Source of the DNA: Nocardia terrae
GTDB lineage: Bacteria; Actinomycetota; Actinomycetes; Mycobacteriales; Mycobacteriaceae
DNA: 64,000 nt
Assembly (NCBI RefSeq): GCF_009760405.1
Contig: NZ_WRPP01000011.1
Coordinates: forward strand, 124,001-188,000
Reading direction: 5' to 3'
In this document: in pieces, positions 25,568 through 34,039 of the stretch
Layout: the number at the start of each line of letters is the position of its first letter
Position numbering within the stretch: the first letter of the stretch is position 1
The notes under the pieces: model-generated
Database searches by the model: none
What the model was told of the DNA's origin: nothing
Seen by the model: the letters and a program-made list of their open reading frames with translations, nothing else
Position numbers and translations under genes: made by a program

Positions 25568-25741
25568 ATGGCCGTTCCCAAGCGCCGAATGTCGCGGGCC
25601 AATACGCACAGCCGTCGTTCGCAGTGGAAGGCGACTCCGCCGGATCTGATCCCGGTCAAGGTCGGGGGAGCGGTCTACAAGGTGCCGCGCAAACTGGCGC
25701 GGGCGGTGGAGCGCGGCCTGATCGATCCGGGGAAGCTCTGA
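25568..25741 (+). CDS. rpmF: 50S ribosomal protein bL32, zinc-independent paralogue
   Basis: A 57-residue bL32 (MAVPKRRMSRANTHSRRSQW, then PPDLIPVKVGGAVYKVPRKL). Standard bL32 carries a C-terminal zinc ribbon with four cysteines; this copy has none. It starts two bases after the rpmE2 stop. Confidence 0.93.
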   Translation: MAVPKRRMSRANTHSRRSQWKATPPDLIPVKVGGAVYKVPRKLARAVERGLIDPGKL

Positions 25742-25762
25742 CCGATCAGGCCGCGGGTCCCG

Positions 25763-25987
25763 CTAGCCTTCCTTCGTGGCCAGGTCCACCAGGGTGGCCG
25801 CGAGGCGGAAGTACTTGTTCTTGCCGAGGTCGGCGATGGTCTTGATGCCGAGGGCCTCGAGCAGTTGGGCGTCGTGCTTTTCGGTCAGTCCGGCCAGCGC
25901 CGAGGGCGGTGCGGCCAGGATGTCGTCGAGTGCCTTGGTCTCATAGGCCTTGTCGAGAGCTTTGTCGAGTACCACGCTGACGGCCAC
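25763..25987 (-). CDS. 74-residue HhH-like protein of unknown function
   Basis: A small protein: VAVSVVLDKALDKAYETKAL, then DDILAAPPSALAGLTEKHDA and LEALGIKTIADLGKNKYFRL. The segment GLTEKHDAQLLEALGIKTIADLG has the look of a helix-hairpin-helix unit, which could bind nucleic acid or protein. The start is GTG 25987 because AAGGAGG lies just upstream; an ATG at 26002 would place that motif inside the gene. No named family is certain. Confidence 0.72.
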   Translation of the reverse strand: MAVSVVLDKALDKAYETKALDDILAAPPSALAGLTEKHDAQLLEALGIKTIADLGKNKYFRLAATLVDLATKEG

Positions 25988-26002
25988 GAGAGCCTCCTTC
26001 AT

Positions 26003-26312
26003 CTGGAACTGAGCAAGAGATCGGACGAGGCCGACAATAGCCCCGAAGTTGCTGTCCCACCAGAGAACTGCTCGAGTGTTGCGGACCCCTCGTTCGGGCG
26101 TCCGATTGTTTCGGATGTGCGAAAAAGTCTTCCCAAAGTTGTGAACTCGTGGCCTGGCGACGGTATCCTCGTGCCTTGAGGGCGGGTTCTTCTGAATACA
26201 GAAGAACCCGCTCATCGCCACTTCAAGGCCAGTTCAGCAAGGGTTTCCCGCTCGTTCGACCACCGCGTGGCGATTTTCGGGGCGCCGGATAAAATCCGAC
26301 AATTCGCCCAAT
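26003..26312. other. Intergenic region between HhH-like and DUF1906 genes
   Basis: About 310 bases. The only clear structure is the hairpin at 26182-26211. The remainder probably holds the promoter for the HhH-like gene; no conserved -35/-10 pair is evident. Confidence 0.4.
26182..26211. terminator. Perfect 13-bp hairpin downstream of DUF1906 gene
   Basis: GCGGGTTCTTCTG pairs exactly with CAGAAGAACCCGC around AATA. No T-run follows. It may end the DUF1906 transcript, whose stop is about 100 bases away. Confidence 0.5.
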
Positions 26313-27341
26313 TCAGTTGCCGGATGGCGCATTCGACTTGGTTCCCGCCGGAGCTTGTCCACTGTCGGCGGGCTTGACCGAATGGCCGTTGGGTCCGGTG
26401 CCCCAGCCGGGTAACGGCACGCCGGGCAGCAACTGCTCCAGTTTTGCCAGCTGATCGGCGACCGCGGTGGCCGGACCCTCCACGAGCGAGAAGGGGAACG
26501 GCCAGTGCTGGCTCGCCGGGGCGTGTGCCAGCTCGGCCTTCAGCTCGGCGACCGTGGCCTCCAGATCGCTGATCTCGGTGCGCAACTCATAGATGTGGGT
26601 GAGCGCGGCCGCCAGCCCGTCCACCACGGTCAGATTCTGACCGGCGGCGTTGGTGCCCAGTTGCGGCCAGCCCTCGAGCCCGGGGCCGCGCAGTTGGGTC
26701 TGGACGTCGCGCAATATCTGGTCCTGTTCCGGTGTCATGTCCGGTTCCTCCGTTCCCGCATCCCATTGGCCGAAATCGGCTCGGTCGGTTTGGTTTACGT
26801 CGCAGGGCACGTTGTCGACCGTCACCTGCTCACCGGTCTGAAAGATGGAGATGCGCGGATCGACATTCCCTCCCGACCAGGCCACGGTCTGCCAGGCCCA
26901 GGTCGCCGATCCGTTGTCCAGTGCCCGGCTCAACGGCCAATAGCCGCCGTATATGCCGACATTCGCGCGTCCCAGCACGCTGGCGGCCCCGTCCAGATAG
27001 GCGTCGATGGGGGTCTGCTGTTGCGGGGTGGCATCGAAGTCGGCGGAGAAGTAGATAGGGCGATCCGGTCGCCCGCCGCATCGCAGTACTTGATCCAGTG
27101 CCGAGCGGGCATCGGTGACGCCCGCGCCGTAGCCGTCCAGCATGCGGACGGCGGTGGTCTCCCAGTTGGAGACGATGGAGATGCCGTGTGCGCGCAGGTC
27201 GTCCGCTTCCGCGGGGGTGAGCAGCTTGCCCGGCAGGGTCGGGCCTCCCGGGGAAAGATAGCCCACGATGAAGTCGTACCCCTCGGCCTTGATGGCACTC
27301 GGCGCGGGACGACCTGCGGCGTAGTCCAGCCCGAATCGCAT
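26313..27341 (-). CDS. DUF1906 glycoside-hydrolase-like protein with coiled-coil tail
   Basis: A 342-residue protein. Residues 1-190 form a DUF1906 (Rv2525c-like) TIM barrel: FGLDYAAGRPAPSAIKAEGY, SIVSNWETTAVRM, PIYFSADFDATPQQQ and CDVNQTDRADFGQWD, with acidic residues placed as in GH25-like hydrolases. The second half (MTPEQDQILRDVQTQLRGPG, GWPQLGTNAAGQNLTVVDGL, a coiled coil around ELRTEISDLEATVAELKAEL) resembles the C-terminal part of actinophage lysins. There is no signal peptide, which also fits a phage-lysin origin. I use ATG 27341 rather than GTG 27350. Confidence 0.82.
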   Translation of the reverse strand: MRFGLDYAAGRPAPSAIKAEGYDFIVGYLSPGGPTLPGKLLTPAEADDLRAHGISIVSNWETTAVRMLDGYGAGVTDARSALDQVLRCGGRPDRPIYFSADFDATPQQQTPIDAYLDGAASVLGRANVGIYGGYWPLSRALDNGSATWAWQTVAWSGGNVDPRISIFQTGEQVTVDNVPCDVNQTDRADFGQWDAGTEEPDMTPEQDQILRDVQTQLRGPGLEGWPQLGTNAAGQNLTVVDGLAAALTHIYELRTEISDLEATVAELKAELAHAPASQHWPFPFSLVEGPATAVADQLAKLEQLLPGVPLPGWGTGPNGHSVKPADSGQAPAGTKSNAPSGN

Positions 27342-27557
27342 GGCTCTCACTGTAATTGGCCCGACACGCCGGGAGGGTCGTAATTGCGGTGGTTGACTGG
27401 TCGGCTATAGCCAACGCGACAACTGATCTCGTGAGATCGGGGTAACTCGCCGGGGACGTCCAGGATCGGGTTGGCTCCCAACTCCACTTCGCATGCATGC
27501 CTGTCAACGGCTCTCAGTTGGGCGCTGAAGTCGCGGGGAGGCGGGAAAGGATGACCG

Positions 27558-28343
27558 ATGCCTGTACGCAATGAGGCCTGGCCCCCGGGCACACCGTGTT
27601 GGGTCGACTGCCAGGTCGACGATCCGCTCGAGGCCGGTGAGTTCTATGCCGCGCTGTTCGGCTGGGATGTGCAAGGCGGCGGGGAGGACTCGGGGGGTTA
27701 CCTGATGGCCCTGCGCGACGGGCAGGCGGTCGCGGGGATCGGGCCCAAACCCGAGGACGGCGTGCCGTCGGTGTGGACGACCTACCTCGCGGTGGCCGAT
27801 GCCGACAAGTGCGCCGAGCAGGTCACCGCCGCGGGCGGCACCCTGCTCGTACCGGCCTTCGACGTCATGGAGTTCGGCCGCATGTTCGTGGCCGCCGACG
27901 CCTCGGGCGCGCCCTTCGCGGTCTGGGAGGCACGGGCGCACGACGGCGCGGCCGTGTACAACGAGCACGGCGCGCTGGTCTGGAACGACCTGCACACCGG
28001 CGATTTCGAGGCGGCGAAATCCTTCTACGGCGAGATTTTCGGGTACACCTTCACCGAATTCGACGACGAGAACATGCGATACGCCACCTTCACCCCGCCC
28101 GGCGGGGGCGAGTCGGTGGGCGGCATCAACGACGACAGCGTCAACGGCGTGGCGGCCGAGGTGCCCTACTGGCTGACCTGGTTCCAGTTCGAGGGCATCG
28201 ACTCCGGTATCGCGAGCGCCGTCGAACTGGGCGCGACCGTGCTCATGTCGGCCACCGACGGGCCGTTCGGCCGGATGGCCATCATGGCCGCGCCGCAGGG
28301 CGAACTGTTCGGCCTGCTCGATCCGACCACCACGGCCGACTGA
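27558..28343 (+). CDS. VOC family protein with two glyoxalase-like domains
   Basis: A 261-residue protein of the type of M. tuberculosis Rv0577 (CFP-30B). Two vicinal-oxygen-chelate modules are visible: residues 8-125 (CWVDCQVDDPLEAGEFYAAL, FGWDVQ, VWEA) and residues 138-255 (LVWNDLHTGDFEAAKSFYGE, IFGYTFTEF, PQGELFGLLDP). The family may act on methylglyoxal or other small electrophiles, but the substrate is not known. AAAGGATGA precedes ATG 27558. It is convergent with the MHYT gene. Confidence 0.88.
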   Translation: MPVRNEAWPPGTPCWVDCQVDDPLEAGEFYAALFGWDVQGGGEDSGGYLMALRDGQAVAGIGPKPEDGVPSVWTTYLAVADADKCAEQVTAAGGTLLVPAFDVMEFGRMFVAADASGAPFAVWEARAHDGAAVYNEHGALVWNDLHTGDFEAAKSFYGEIFGYTFTEFDDENMRYATFTPPGGGESVGGINDDSVNGVAAEVPYWLTWFQFEGIDSGIASAVELGATVLMSATDGPFGRMAIMAAPQGELFGLLDPTTTAD

Positions 28344-28367
28344 GCCGGCACGTCCTCGAAAAGCAGG

Positions 28368-29132
28368 TCAGTGCACCGTCTCCGGCCGCCGGACGGCCGG
28401 AGCAGCGGACCGCGCCTCGCGGCGGTCCGGGGCGACCAGGATGGCCGTGATCGGAATCGCCAGCGACAGCGTGCCGATGATGAAGAACGGCACGAAGAAC
28501 GTGAACAGCACGTTCCCGTGCGGGGTGGGCTGGGACGGATCGATGTGCACCTGCAGCCCGGTCAGTCCGGCGTAGTGCATGCCGGTCACCAGGACCGCGT
28601 ACACCGCGGCGCCGAGCAGCACCATCGGCACCGATCCCACCCACAGGCTGAACCACAGGGTGAGCGCCGAGAGCACGAACGCGATCACGTACACCGCCAC
28701 GATGGACACCAGGCTCTGCTCGACGCTGCCCTGGACCCGAATCGCGTTCAGCAGCAACTGATGCACGTCGCCGATGCCGAAGGCCATCACGCCGGCGCCC
28801 ACCAGCAACCGCCACCACACCAGCTGCCTGCCGTTGATGAGCATCGCGAGGATCACCGCCACCGCGGACAGCACCGAGAACAGCGTGATCCCCACGCTGT
28901 CGTAGCGCAGCGGGCTGCCCTTCACGTCGAAGCCCAGCATCGACACGAAGATCGGCATGGCCACGCCGACGCCGCCGATCGAGACCGCGGCCACGAACTG
29001 CCACACCAGCCGGAAGCGCTGGGTCACCGACTTGGTGGACTGGCGGATGCACGCCAGGCCGCAGGCCGCGCCCGCGAAGGACACGATCAGCGCCAAGGCG
29101 ATGACCCAGTAGCCCATCGAGAAATAGATCAT
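28368..29132 (-). CDS. MHYT-type integral membrane protein at the end of a conservon
   Basis: A 254-residue protein with about seven helices. The last MHYT-like motif is clear (VTGMHYAGLTGLQVH), while earlier equivalents are weaker (GGVGVAMPIF, AFGIGDVHQLL). MHYT domains are proposed to bind copper and sense oxygen, CO or NO. Here the domain stands alone with no GGDEF or EAL output. It lies 21 bases after the GTPase gene of the conservon, so it may be the membrane sensor partner of that signalling unit; that link is inference. Confidence 0.78.
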   Translation of the reverse strand: MIYFSMGYWVIALALIVSFAGAACGLACIRQSTKSVTQRFRLVWQFVAAVSIGGVGVAMPIFVSMLGFDVKGSPLRYDSVGITLFSVLSAVAVILAMLINGRQLVWWRLLVGAGVMAFGIGDVHQLLLNAIRVQGSVEQSLVSIVAVYVIAFVLSALTLWFSLWVGSVPMVLLGAAVYAVLVTGMHYAGLTGLQVHIDPSQPTPHGNVLFTFFVPFFIIGTLSLAIPITAILVAPDRREARSAAPAVRRPETVH

Positions 29133-29153
29133 TCGGTCACTCCCCTGGAACCG

Positions 29154-29888
29154 TTATCCGCGTGCGTTTTCGCGCTGCGCCGCCATCAGCCTTTCGATCG
29201 CGTACTCGGTGACGGCGGCCAGCGCCCGGCGCACCTCGATCGGATCGCGGGCGTCGATGTCCACGATCGGCACTCCGTCGCGGACGCTGAGCGCCTCGCG
29301 CAGTTCGGTGACCGGGAAGCGCGGCGCATCCGGAAAGCGGTTGACCGCGATCAGGAACGGCAGCGATTTGGCCTCGAAGAAGTCGACGGCCGCGAAGCTG
29401 TCCTCGATGCGGCGGGTGTCGACCAGCACCACCGCGCCGATGGCGCCGCGGATCAGGTCGTCCCACATGAACCAGAACCGTCGCTGCCCGGGCGTGCCGA
29501 ACAGGTACAGCACCAGGTTGCCGGGCAGGATGATGCGCCCGAAATCCATGGCCACCGTGGTGGTTTCCTTGCCCGGCGTGGCGGCGAGGTCGTCGACCCC
29601 GTCCGAGTAGCCGGTCACCATGGCCTCGGTGCGCAGCGGCACGATCTCCGAGACCGCACCCACGAAGGTGGTCTTGCCCGCGCCGAAACCGCCCGCCACG
29701 ACGATCTTGGTGGAGGCCGTGCGGGCCTCCTCTCCGGGGCGCGGCGGGAATTGCAGGGCCGGGTTGGCGAACTGCCCGGTCGTATACGCCGGGATGTTCC
29801 CGGTCGTATAGGCGGGCATGTTCCCGGTCGTGTACGCGGGCGCGCCGTGCGGGCCCGGATAGCCGCTGTCAGAGGGCCCGGAGCCCAT
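29154..29888 (-). CDS. Conservon GTP-binding protein (CvnD type) with PAYTTG repeats
   Basis: A 244-residue small GTPase-like protein of the Rv3362c/CvnD family. A long N-terminal tail holds three repeats (PAYTTGNMPAYTTGN, then PAYTTGQF). The G domain follows: Walker A VAGGFGAGKTTF, switch region KETTTVAMDFG, G3 variant LFGTPGQRRF and G4-like AVNRFP. It probably acts with roadblock and sensor kinase at the membrane, like an Ras-type switch. It overlaps the DUF742 gene by 20 bases. The repeats are unusual and resemble those in PepD at 36930. Confidence 0.92.
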   Translation of the reverse strand: MGSGPSDSGYPGPHGAPAYTTGNMPAYTTGNIPAYTTGQFANPALQFPPRPGEEARTASTKIVVAGGFGAGKTTFVGAVSEIVPLRTEAMVTGYSDGVDDLAATPGKETTTVAMDFGRIILPGNLVLYLFGTPGQRRFWFMWDDLIRGAIGAVVLVDTRRIEDSFAAVDFFEAKSLPFLIAVNRFPDAPRFPVTELREALSVRDGVPIVDIDARDPIEVRRALAAVTEYAIERLMAAQRENARG

Positions 29889-30246
29889 GCAGGGTCCTCT
29901 CCATCAGGGAGCGCCGCTCGTCGAAGGTGGCCTGATCGCTCAAGGTCGAATGCACGCGCAGGGTTCCGGCGACCACGAGATCGCCGATCACCACCCGGAC
30001 CATGCCCAGCGGCCGTCCCAGGTGCGCGGCGATCTCGGCGACCGAGAGCCGCGCGGTGCCCAGGCGCAGGATCTCGGTGCGCACGTCACCGGCGGGCCAG
30101 TCGAAATGGGCGGTGTAGGACAGGGTCTCCACGACCGCCTCGAGCGGCAGCTCCACCGCCGGCTCGGTGCGACCGGAGGTCAGCGCGTAGGGGCGAACAC
30201 GTGTGGTCGGCGGCCGGTTGCCGCCGCCACCAAGGGGATTGGTCAT
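29869..30246 (-). CDS. Conservon DUF742 protein (CvnC type)
   Basis: A 125-residue protein of the Rv3363c type. After a Gly/Pro-rich start it reads VRPYALTSGRTEPAVELPLE, followed by a winged-helix-like segment (LSVAEIAAHLGRPLGMVRVV) and VAGTLRVHSTL. DUF742 proteins are the third member of conservons and are thought to be adaptors, not classic DNA-binding regulators. It starts 11 bases after the roadblock stop. Confidence 0.92.
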   Translation of the reverse strand: MTNPLGGGGNRPPTTRVRPYALTSGRTEPAVELPLEAVVETLSYTAHFDWPAGDVRTEILRLGTARLSVAEIAAHLGRPLGMVRVVIGDLVVAGTLRVHSTLSDQATFDERRSLMERTLHGLRAL

Positions 30247-30257
30247 GGGCGGCTCAT

Positions 30258-30668
30258 CTAGGAGGCAGTGCGGGCGGTGGCCGAGACCACGGACCCGACG
30301 CGGTCGACGAGGAGGGCCATCTCGTAACCGATCCGGCCGATGTCGTGCTGCTTGTTGGCCAGCACCGCCAGGTGCGAGCCATTGCCCACGCTCATGACCA
30401 GCAGGTAGCCGCGCTGCATCTCGACGATGGACTGCATCACCTTGCCGCCCTCGAAAAGCTGTGCGGCACCGGCGGACAGGCTGGCCAGACCGGCGGTCAC
30501 CGCGGCCAGCTGCTCGCCGCGATCGGACGGCAGGTGCGGGCTGGTGGCCTGCAGCAGGCCGTCCGCGGAGACCAGGACGGCGTGCGAGACGCCGGGCACT
30601 TCCCGGGTGAAGCGAGTGACCAGCCAGTTCAGGTTCTCATCCGTGGTGGTGCTCTGGGTGTCGGTCAT
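30258..30668 (-). CDS. Roadblock/LC7 protein of the conservon (CvnB type)
   Basis: A 136-residue roadblock/LC7 domain (LNWLVTRFTREVPGVSHAVL, SADGLLQATSPHLPSDRGEQ, GYLLVMSVGNGSHLAVLANK). In bacteria these pair with the neighbouring GTPase and act as its regulator. It overlaps the end of the sensor kinase gene by four bases (ATGA). The M. tuberculosis counterpart is Rv3364c. Confidence 0.93.
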   Translation of the reverse strand: MTDTQSTTTDENLNWLVTRFTREVPGVSHAVLVSADGLLQATSPHLPSDRGEQLAAVTAGLASLSAGAAQLFEGGKVMQSIVEMQRGYLLVMSVGNGSHLAVLANKQHDIGRIGYEMALLVDRVGSVVSATARTAS

Positions 30669-33600
30669 GCATGCCCTCCGTCGTTGTACTGGGAGTCAGC
30701 CCGCCCGGAACGGACGCCGCTGAGATGCCTGCTGAGGCTGTTGCGGATCTCTTCCGGATTGCGGCCTTCGCCGTCGTCCTCCTGGGCGACGGCTCCGGGC
30801 ACCAACTGGGCTCCGGGCCGCCGAATCGGCAACCCGCCCTGGGTGCGGCTACTGGTGTTCGGGTTGGCCGCCTCCTCGGCCGCGGCCCAGCCGGGGTCCG
30901 AGCTCAACGACCACGCCGCGCTGTCCGCTTCCGTGGCGGCCGGTTCCACCAGCCACTCGGAAACCATGCGCTGGAAGATCGGGGCCGGGGCATCGCCCGC
31001 CGGGCGCGGCCCGGCCTGCGGAGCGACCGGCCGCGGCGCGGCGGGTGCGGCGTCGTTGCCGCGAATGTCGGTGGCCTCGTTGCCGCGAATGTCGGTGGCT
31101 CCGTAGCCGGTGTTGCCGTTGGGTGCGCCGGCGACGACGTAGCCGTCCTCGCTGGGGCGGGCCACGGGGTGCTCGCCGGTGCCGAAAGCGCTGTAGCCGT
31201 TGCCGAACGAGGTGCCCGCGCTCTCCGCCTCGGCGCTGAAGCCGTACGCGTAGTTGTTGCCCCCGGTGATCGGGGCCACCGGCTCGGACGTCTGCTGCGC
31301 GCCTGCCTCGCCCCAGAAGTCCATCTGGGCGGGTGCGGGCTCGGGCGTCTCCGGTTCCGGCTGCGGCGGCTCGGACTGGGGTCGCAGCGCGGTCACGCCG
31401 TAGGCGCGGGCCTCGTCCGGTTCGCTGAACGCGTCGGTGAAGCCGTCGGAGAAGCGATCCCGGTGCGGTTGCTCACCGCGGAAGGCCGGTACGGCCGGCT
31501 GTTCGCCGGTGTCCAGGCCCGGCTTGCGCTGCGGCAGGCCGGAACTGGTGGTCGCGAAGCGCCCGGTGGTGGTGGACGGCGCGGGCTCGGGCGGATTGGG
31601 CACCGGCATGAGTCGCGGCGGCGTGATCGGTTGCGGACCGGTGGACGGGCCCGACGGCAGGCCGACCGGTCCGGTCGCGAGCGAGTTCGGACCCGTGTTC
31701 GTCAGCGAATGTGGCCCGGTGGCCAGCGGATTCGGCCCGGTGGGCAGCGGATTCGGCCCGGTGGGCAGCGCGATCGGGCCCGAGGCCAGCGCGGCCGGGG
31801 GCACCGGCAGCGCCGAGGGGACCGCGTACTGGCCGGTCGGGTCACCGGTGCGCTCCGGCGCGGGCGAGACCAGGCTGCCCGGCAGATGCACGCTGGCGGT
31901 GATGCCCGGCTGCTGCACCATGGCCGAGGTGCGGCGCAGGCTCACGGTGATGTTGTGCCGCTTGGCCAGGCGGCCGACGACGAAAAGACCCATGCGACGG
32001 GCGGTCTCGACATTGACCTCGCCACCGGAGGCCAGGCGGTCGTTGATGCCCTGCAGGTCCTCGGCGTTCATGCCCAGACCGCGGTCGGTGATCTCGATCA
32101 GGTAGCCGCCGTCGACGGCGCGCGCCACCGACACCGCCACCGGGGTGGTGGGCGGGGAGTAGCGCAGCGCGTTGTCGATCAGCTCGGCCAGCAGGTGCTC
32201 GATGTCGACGGCCGGCTCACCGGCGACGATGCCGTCGGGCACGGTGCCGATCTCGACGCGCTGGTAGTCCTCCACCTGCGAGACCGAGGACCACAGCATG
32301 TCCGACAGCGGCACCGGCGCGAGATGACCACGGCGCAGCGCGGTTCCGGCCAGCACCAGCAGGTTGTCGCCGTTGCGGCGCATGCGGGTGGCGAGGTGGT
32401 CGAGGCGGAACAGCGACTGCAGGCGCTCTGAGTCGTCCTCGTCGCGCTCGAGCTCCTCGATCAGGCCCAGCTGCTGCTCCACGAGGGATTGGCTACGGCG
32501 GGAAAGGGTCTCGAACATGTTGCCGATCTGCAGGCGCAGTCGCGCCTGCTCGGCGGCCAGGTGCAACGCCTGGGAGTGGATGTCGTCGACGGCGCGGGCC
32601 AGCTGCCCGATCTCCTCGGTGGTGTGCACGTCGACCGGGCTGATCTCGGGCGTCGCGCCGCCGGCGCGCACCACCTCGAGTTCCTGGGGCAGGTCGATGT
32701 GGGCCACCTGCAAGGCATCTCGCCGCAGGCGGCGCACGGGCACGACCAGCGAGCGGGCCACGACCAGGGCCAGGGCCAGACCGGCCAGCAGCATCCCGAT
32801 CACGACGGAGGTATCGCGCAACACGTTGTTGCGGGCCTCGGTGATGAGCCGGGACAGCTTGCTGTCCATGGCGTTCGCGACCGCGGTGATCTCGTTCTGG
32901 TAGGCATCGGCGCTGGTGCGCAGCGAGTCCTGCATGGCGGGCAGGCTGCCCGGGTCGGGCACGTTCTGCATGAGGATGCCGACGCGCGCACCGGCATTGT
33001 CCTTGAGCAGGTCGGCGTTCTGCGCCGACTCCGGCGCCATGCCGCGGTACACCTCGATCATGGTGATCTCGGCGCCGAGAGCGGTGAGCAGCTTGGTGCG
33101 CAGCGCCGGGTTGCTCGCCGCGCCGGGCACCGCGAGCATGACGCGTTCCTGGGTGAGCAGGCGCGAGGAGGTGAGCGCCGCACCGAATTGCAGGAAGGAC
33201 TGCTGTACACGGAGGTCGCCGACGGTGATGGTGTTGATGAGCGAGTTCTGGACTCGCGTGTGCACGGCATCGGCTTGGTCACCGATGGTCTGCGGGGAGC
33301 TGCTGCGCAGGCTGTTGCGCATGCTCTTGGCCTCCGCGATGGCGGTGGTCAGCTCCTTGGCGATGGCGGGGTCGGCATTGGACTCCTTGATCGCGGTGTC
33401 GTACGCCGCCGCGGCCTGATCGAACTTCGTCGCGGCGGCGTCGAGCGCGGGGTCGACGTCCTGGTTGTCGCCGGCGATGGCGGTGACCGCGAGATCATTG
33501 GTGGAGGCGACGAATGCGGCCGTCGAGCGGATGATGCTCATCTGGTCCGACGCCGCGCTCAGTTTCGAAATGGTCTGCAATTCGCTGTTGATGCGCAGTA

Positions 33601-33709
33601 CCGCGAACGTCGCGGCGAGGAGCACCGGGAGCACCAGCACGATCCCGACCTTGCGGGTAACGGGCCAGTTGGACAGGCTGAATTGCCAGGACCGGGGTGC
33701 TGCTTCCAT
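30665..33709 (-). CDS. Conservon sensor histidine kinase with nitrate-sensor-like domain (CvnA type)
   Basis: A 1014-residue membrane kinase of the Rv3365c type, heading the conservon. After a short cytoplasmic start there is a helix (KVGIVLVLPVLLAATFAVL), a helical extracellular sensor (about 230 residues, NIT-like), a second helix (SVVIGMLLAGLALALVVA), then HAMP, a dimerisation helix with DHLATRMRRNGDNLL, and an ATPase domain with IDNALRYSPP and ITDRGLGM. The last 370 or so residues are disordered, Pro/Gly-rich and contain TGPNPL repeats. The start is placed at ATG 33709 (MEAAPRSW); the frame is open 74 codons further up. Confidence 0.9.
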   Translation of the reverse strand: MEAAPRSWQFSLSNWPVTRKVGIVLVLPVLLAATFAVLRINSELQTISKLSAASDQMSIIRSTAAFVASTNDLAVTAIAGDNQDVDPALDAAATKFDQAAAAYDTAIKESNADPAIAKELTTAIAEAKSMRNSLRSSSPQTIGDQADAVHTRVQNSLINTITVGDLRVQQSFLQFGAALTSSRLLTQERVMLAVPGAASNPALRTKLLTALGAEITMIEVYRGMAPESAQNADLLKDNAGARVGILMQNVPDPGSLPAMQDSLRTSADAYQNEITAVANAMDSKLSRLITEARNNVLRDTSVVIGMLLAGLALALVVARSLVVPVRRLRRDALQVAHIDLPQELEVVRAGGATPEISPVDVHTTEEIGQLARAVDDIHSQALHLAAEQARLRLQIGNMFETLSRRSQSLVEQQLGLIEELERDEDDSERLQSLFRLDHLATRMRRNGDNLLVLAGTALRRGHLAPVPLSDMLWSSVSQVEDYQRVEIGTVPDGIVAGEPAVDIEHLLAELIDNALRYSPPTTPVAVSVARAVDGGYLIEITDRGLGMNAEDLQGINDRLASGGEVNVETARRMGLFVVGRLAKRHNITVSLRRTSAMVQQPGITASVHLPGSLVSPAPERTGDPTGQYAVPSALPVPPAALASGPIALPTGPNPLPTGPNPLATGPHSLTNTGPNSLATGPVGLPSGPSTGPQPITPPRLMPVPNPPEPAPSTTTGRFATTSSGLPQRKPGLDTGEQPAVPAFRGEQPHRDRFSDGFTDAFSEPDEARAYGVTALRPQSEPPQPEPETPEPAPAQMDFWGEAGAQQTSEPVAPITGGNNYAYGFSAEAESAGTSFGNGYSAFGTGEHPVARPSEDGYVVAGAPNGNTGYGATDIRGNEATDIRGNDAAPAAPRPVAPQAGPRPAGDAPAPIFQRMVSEWLVEPAATEADSAAWSLSSDPGWAAAEEAANPNTSSRTQGGLPIRRPGAQLVPGAVAQEDDGEGRNPEEIRNSLSRHLSGVRSGRADSQYNDGGHA

Positions 33710-34039
33710 CCCGCTTCCGTCGCCTCCGCTTTCACGATTGACCCCGGGTACGTATGCGGTTGTACGGCTTTGGGGTCGAACCCGCGCAGAACCAACTAAG
33801 GGTCTTCTTTTACGGCCTGCAACATACCGCGTGAGCTGAGTAACGGCAATTCGGGCGACTTGATGGTTTAGTTCCTGAATGCGGCGTTGCCGCAACGTTT
33901 TTCGCGCGGATTTGGGTGACACTGCAACCACTCCGCATCGGGCCCCCGAGAAACGCGCAGGTCATCTGCCTCACTTGCCCGGCGTGTCGAAGGGGACCTT
34001 CTCAGTCACCTCTCAGTCGCTGTGGGCAGACTGGTTGCC
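33710..34039. other. Divergent intergenic region, conservon / mprA
   Basis: A 330-base gap (partly open reading frame ahead of the kinase start). It contains the MprA-type direct repeats at 34000-34018. I see no other gene. Confidence 0.5.
34000..34018 (+). promoter_or_regulatory. Paired TCTCAGTC direct repeats before mprA (MprA box)
   Basis: TCTCAGTC at 34000-34007 and again at 34011-34018, an 11-base period that puts both on one DNA face. The identical pair recurs before pepD at 36232. MprA of M. tuberculosis is known to bind loosely conserved direct repeats upstream of its own operon and of pepD, so autoregulation is likely. Confidence 0.8.

Noticed and set aside
28371..31106. A 911-codon open frame antisense to the conservon genes
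   Set aside because: It lies opposite four well-supported genes, has no domain, and its His/Arg/Gln-rich composition is typical of non-coding frames in high-GC DNA.
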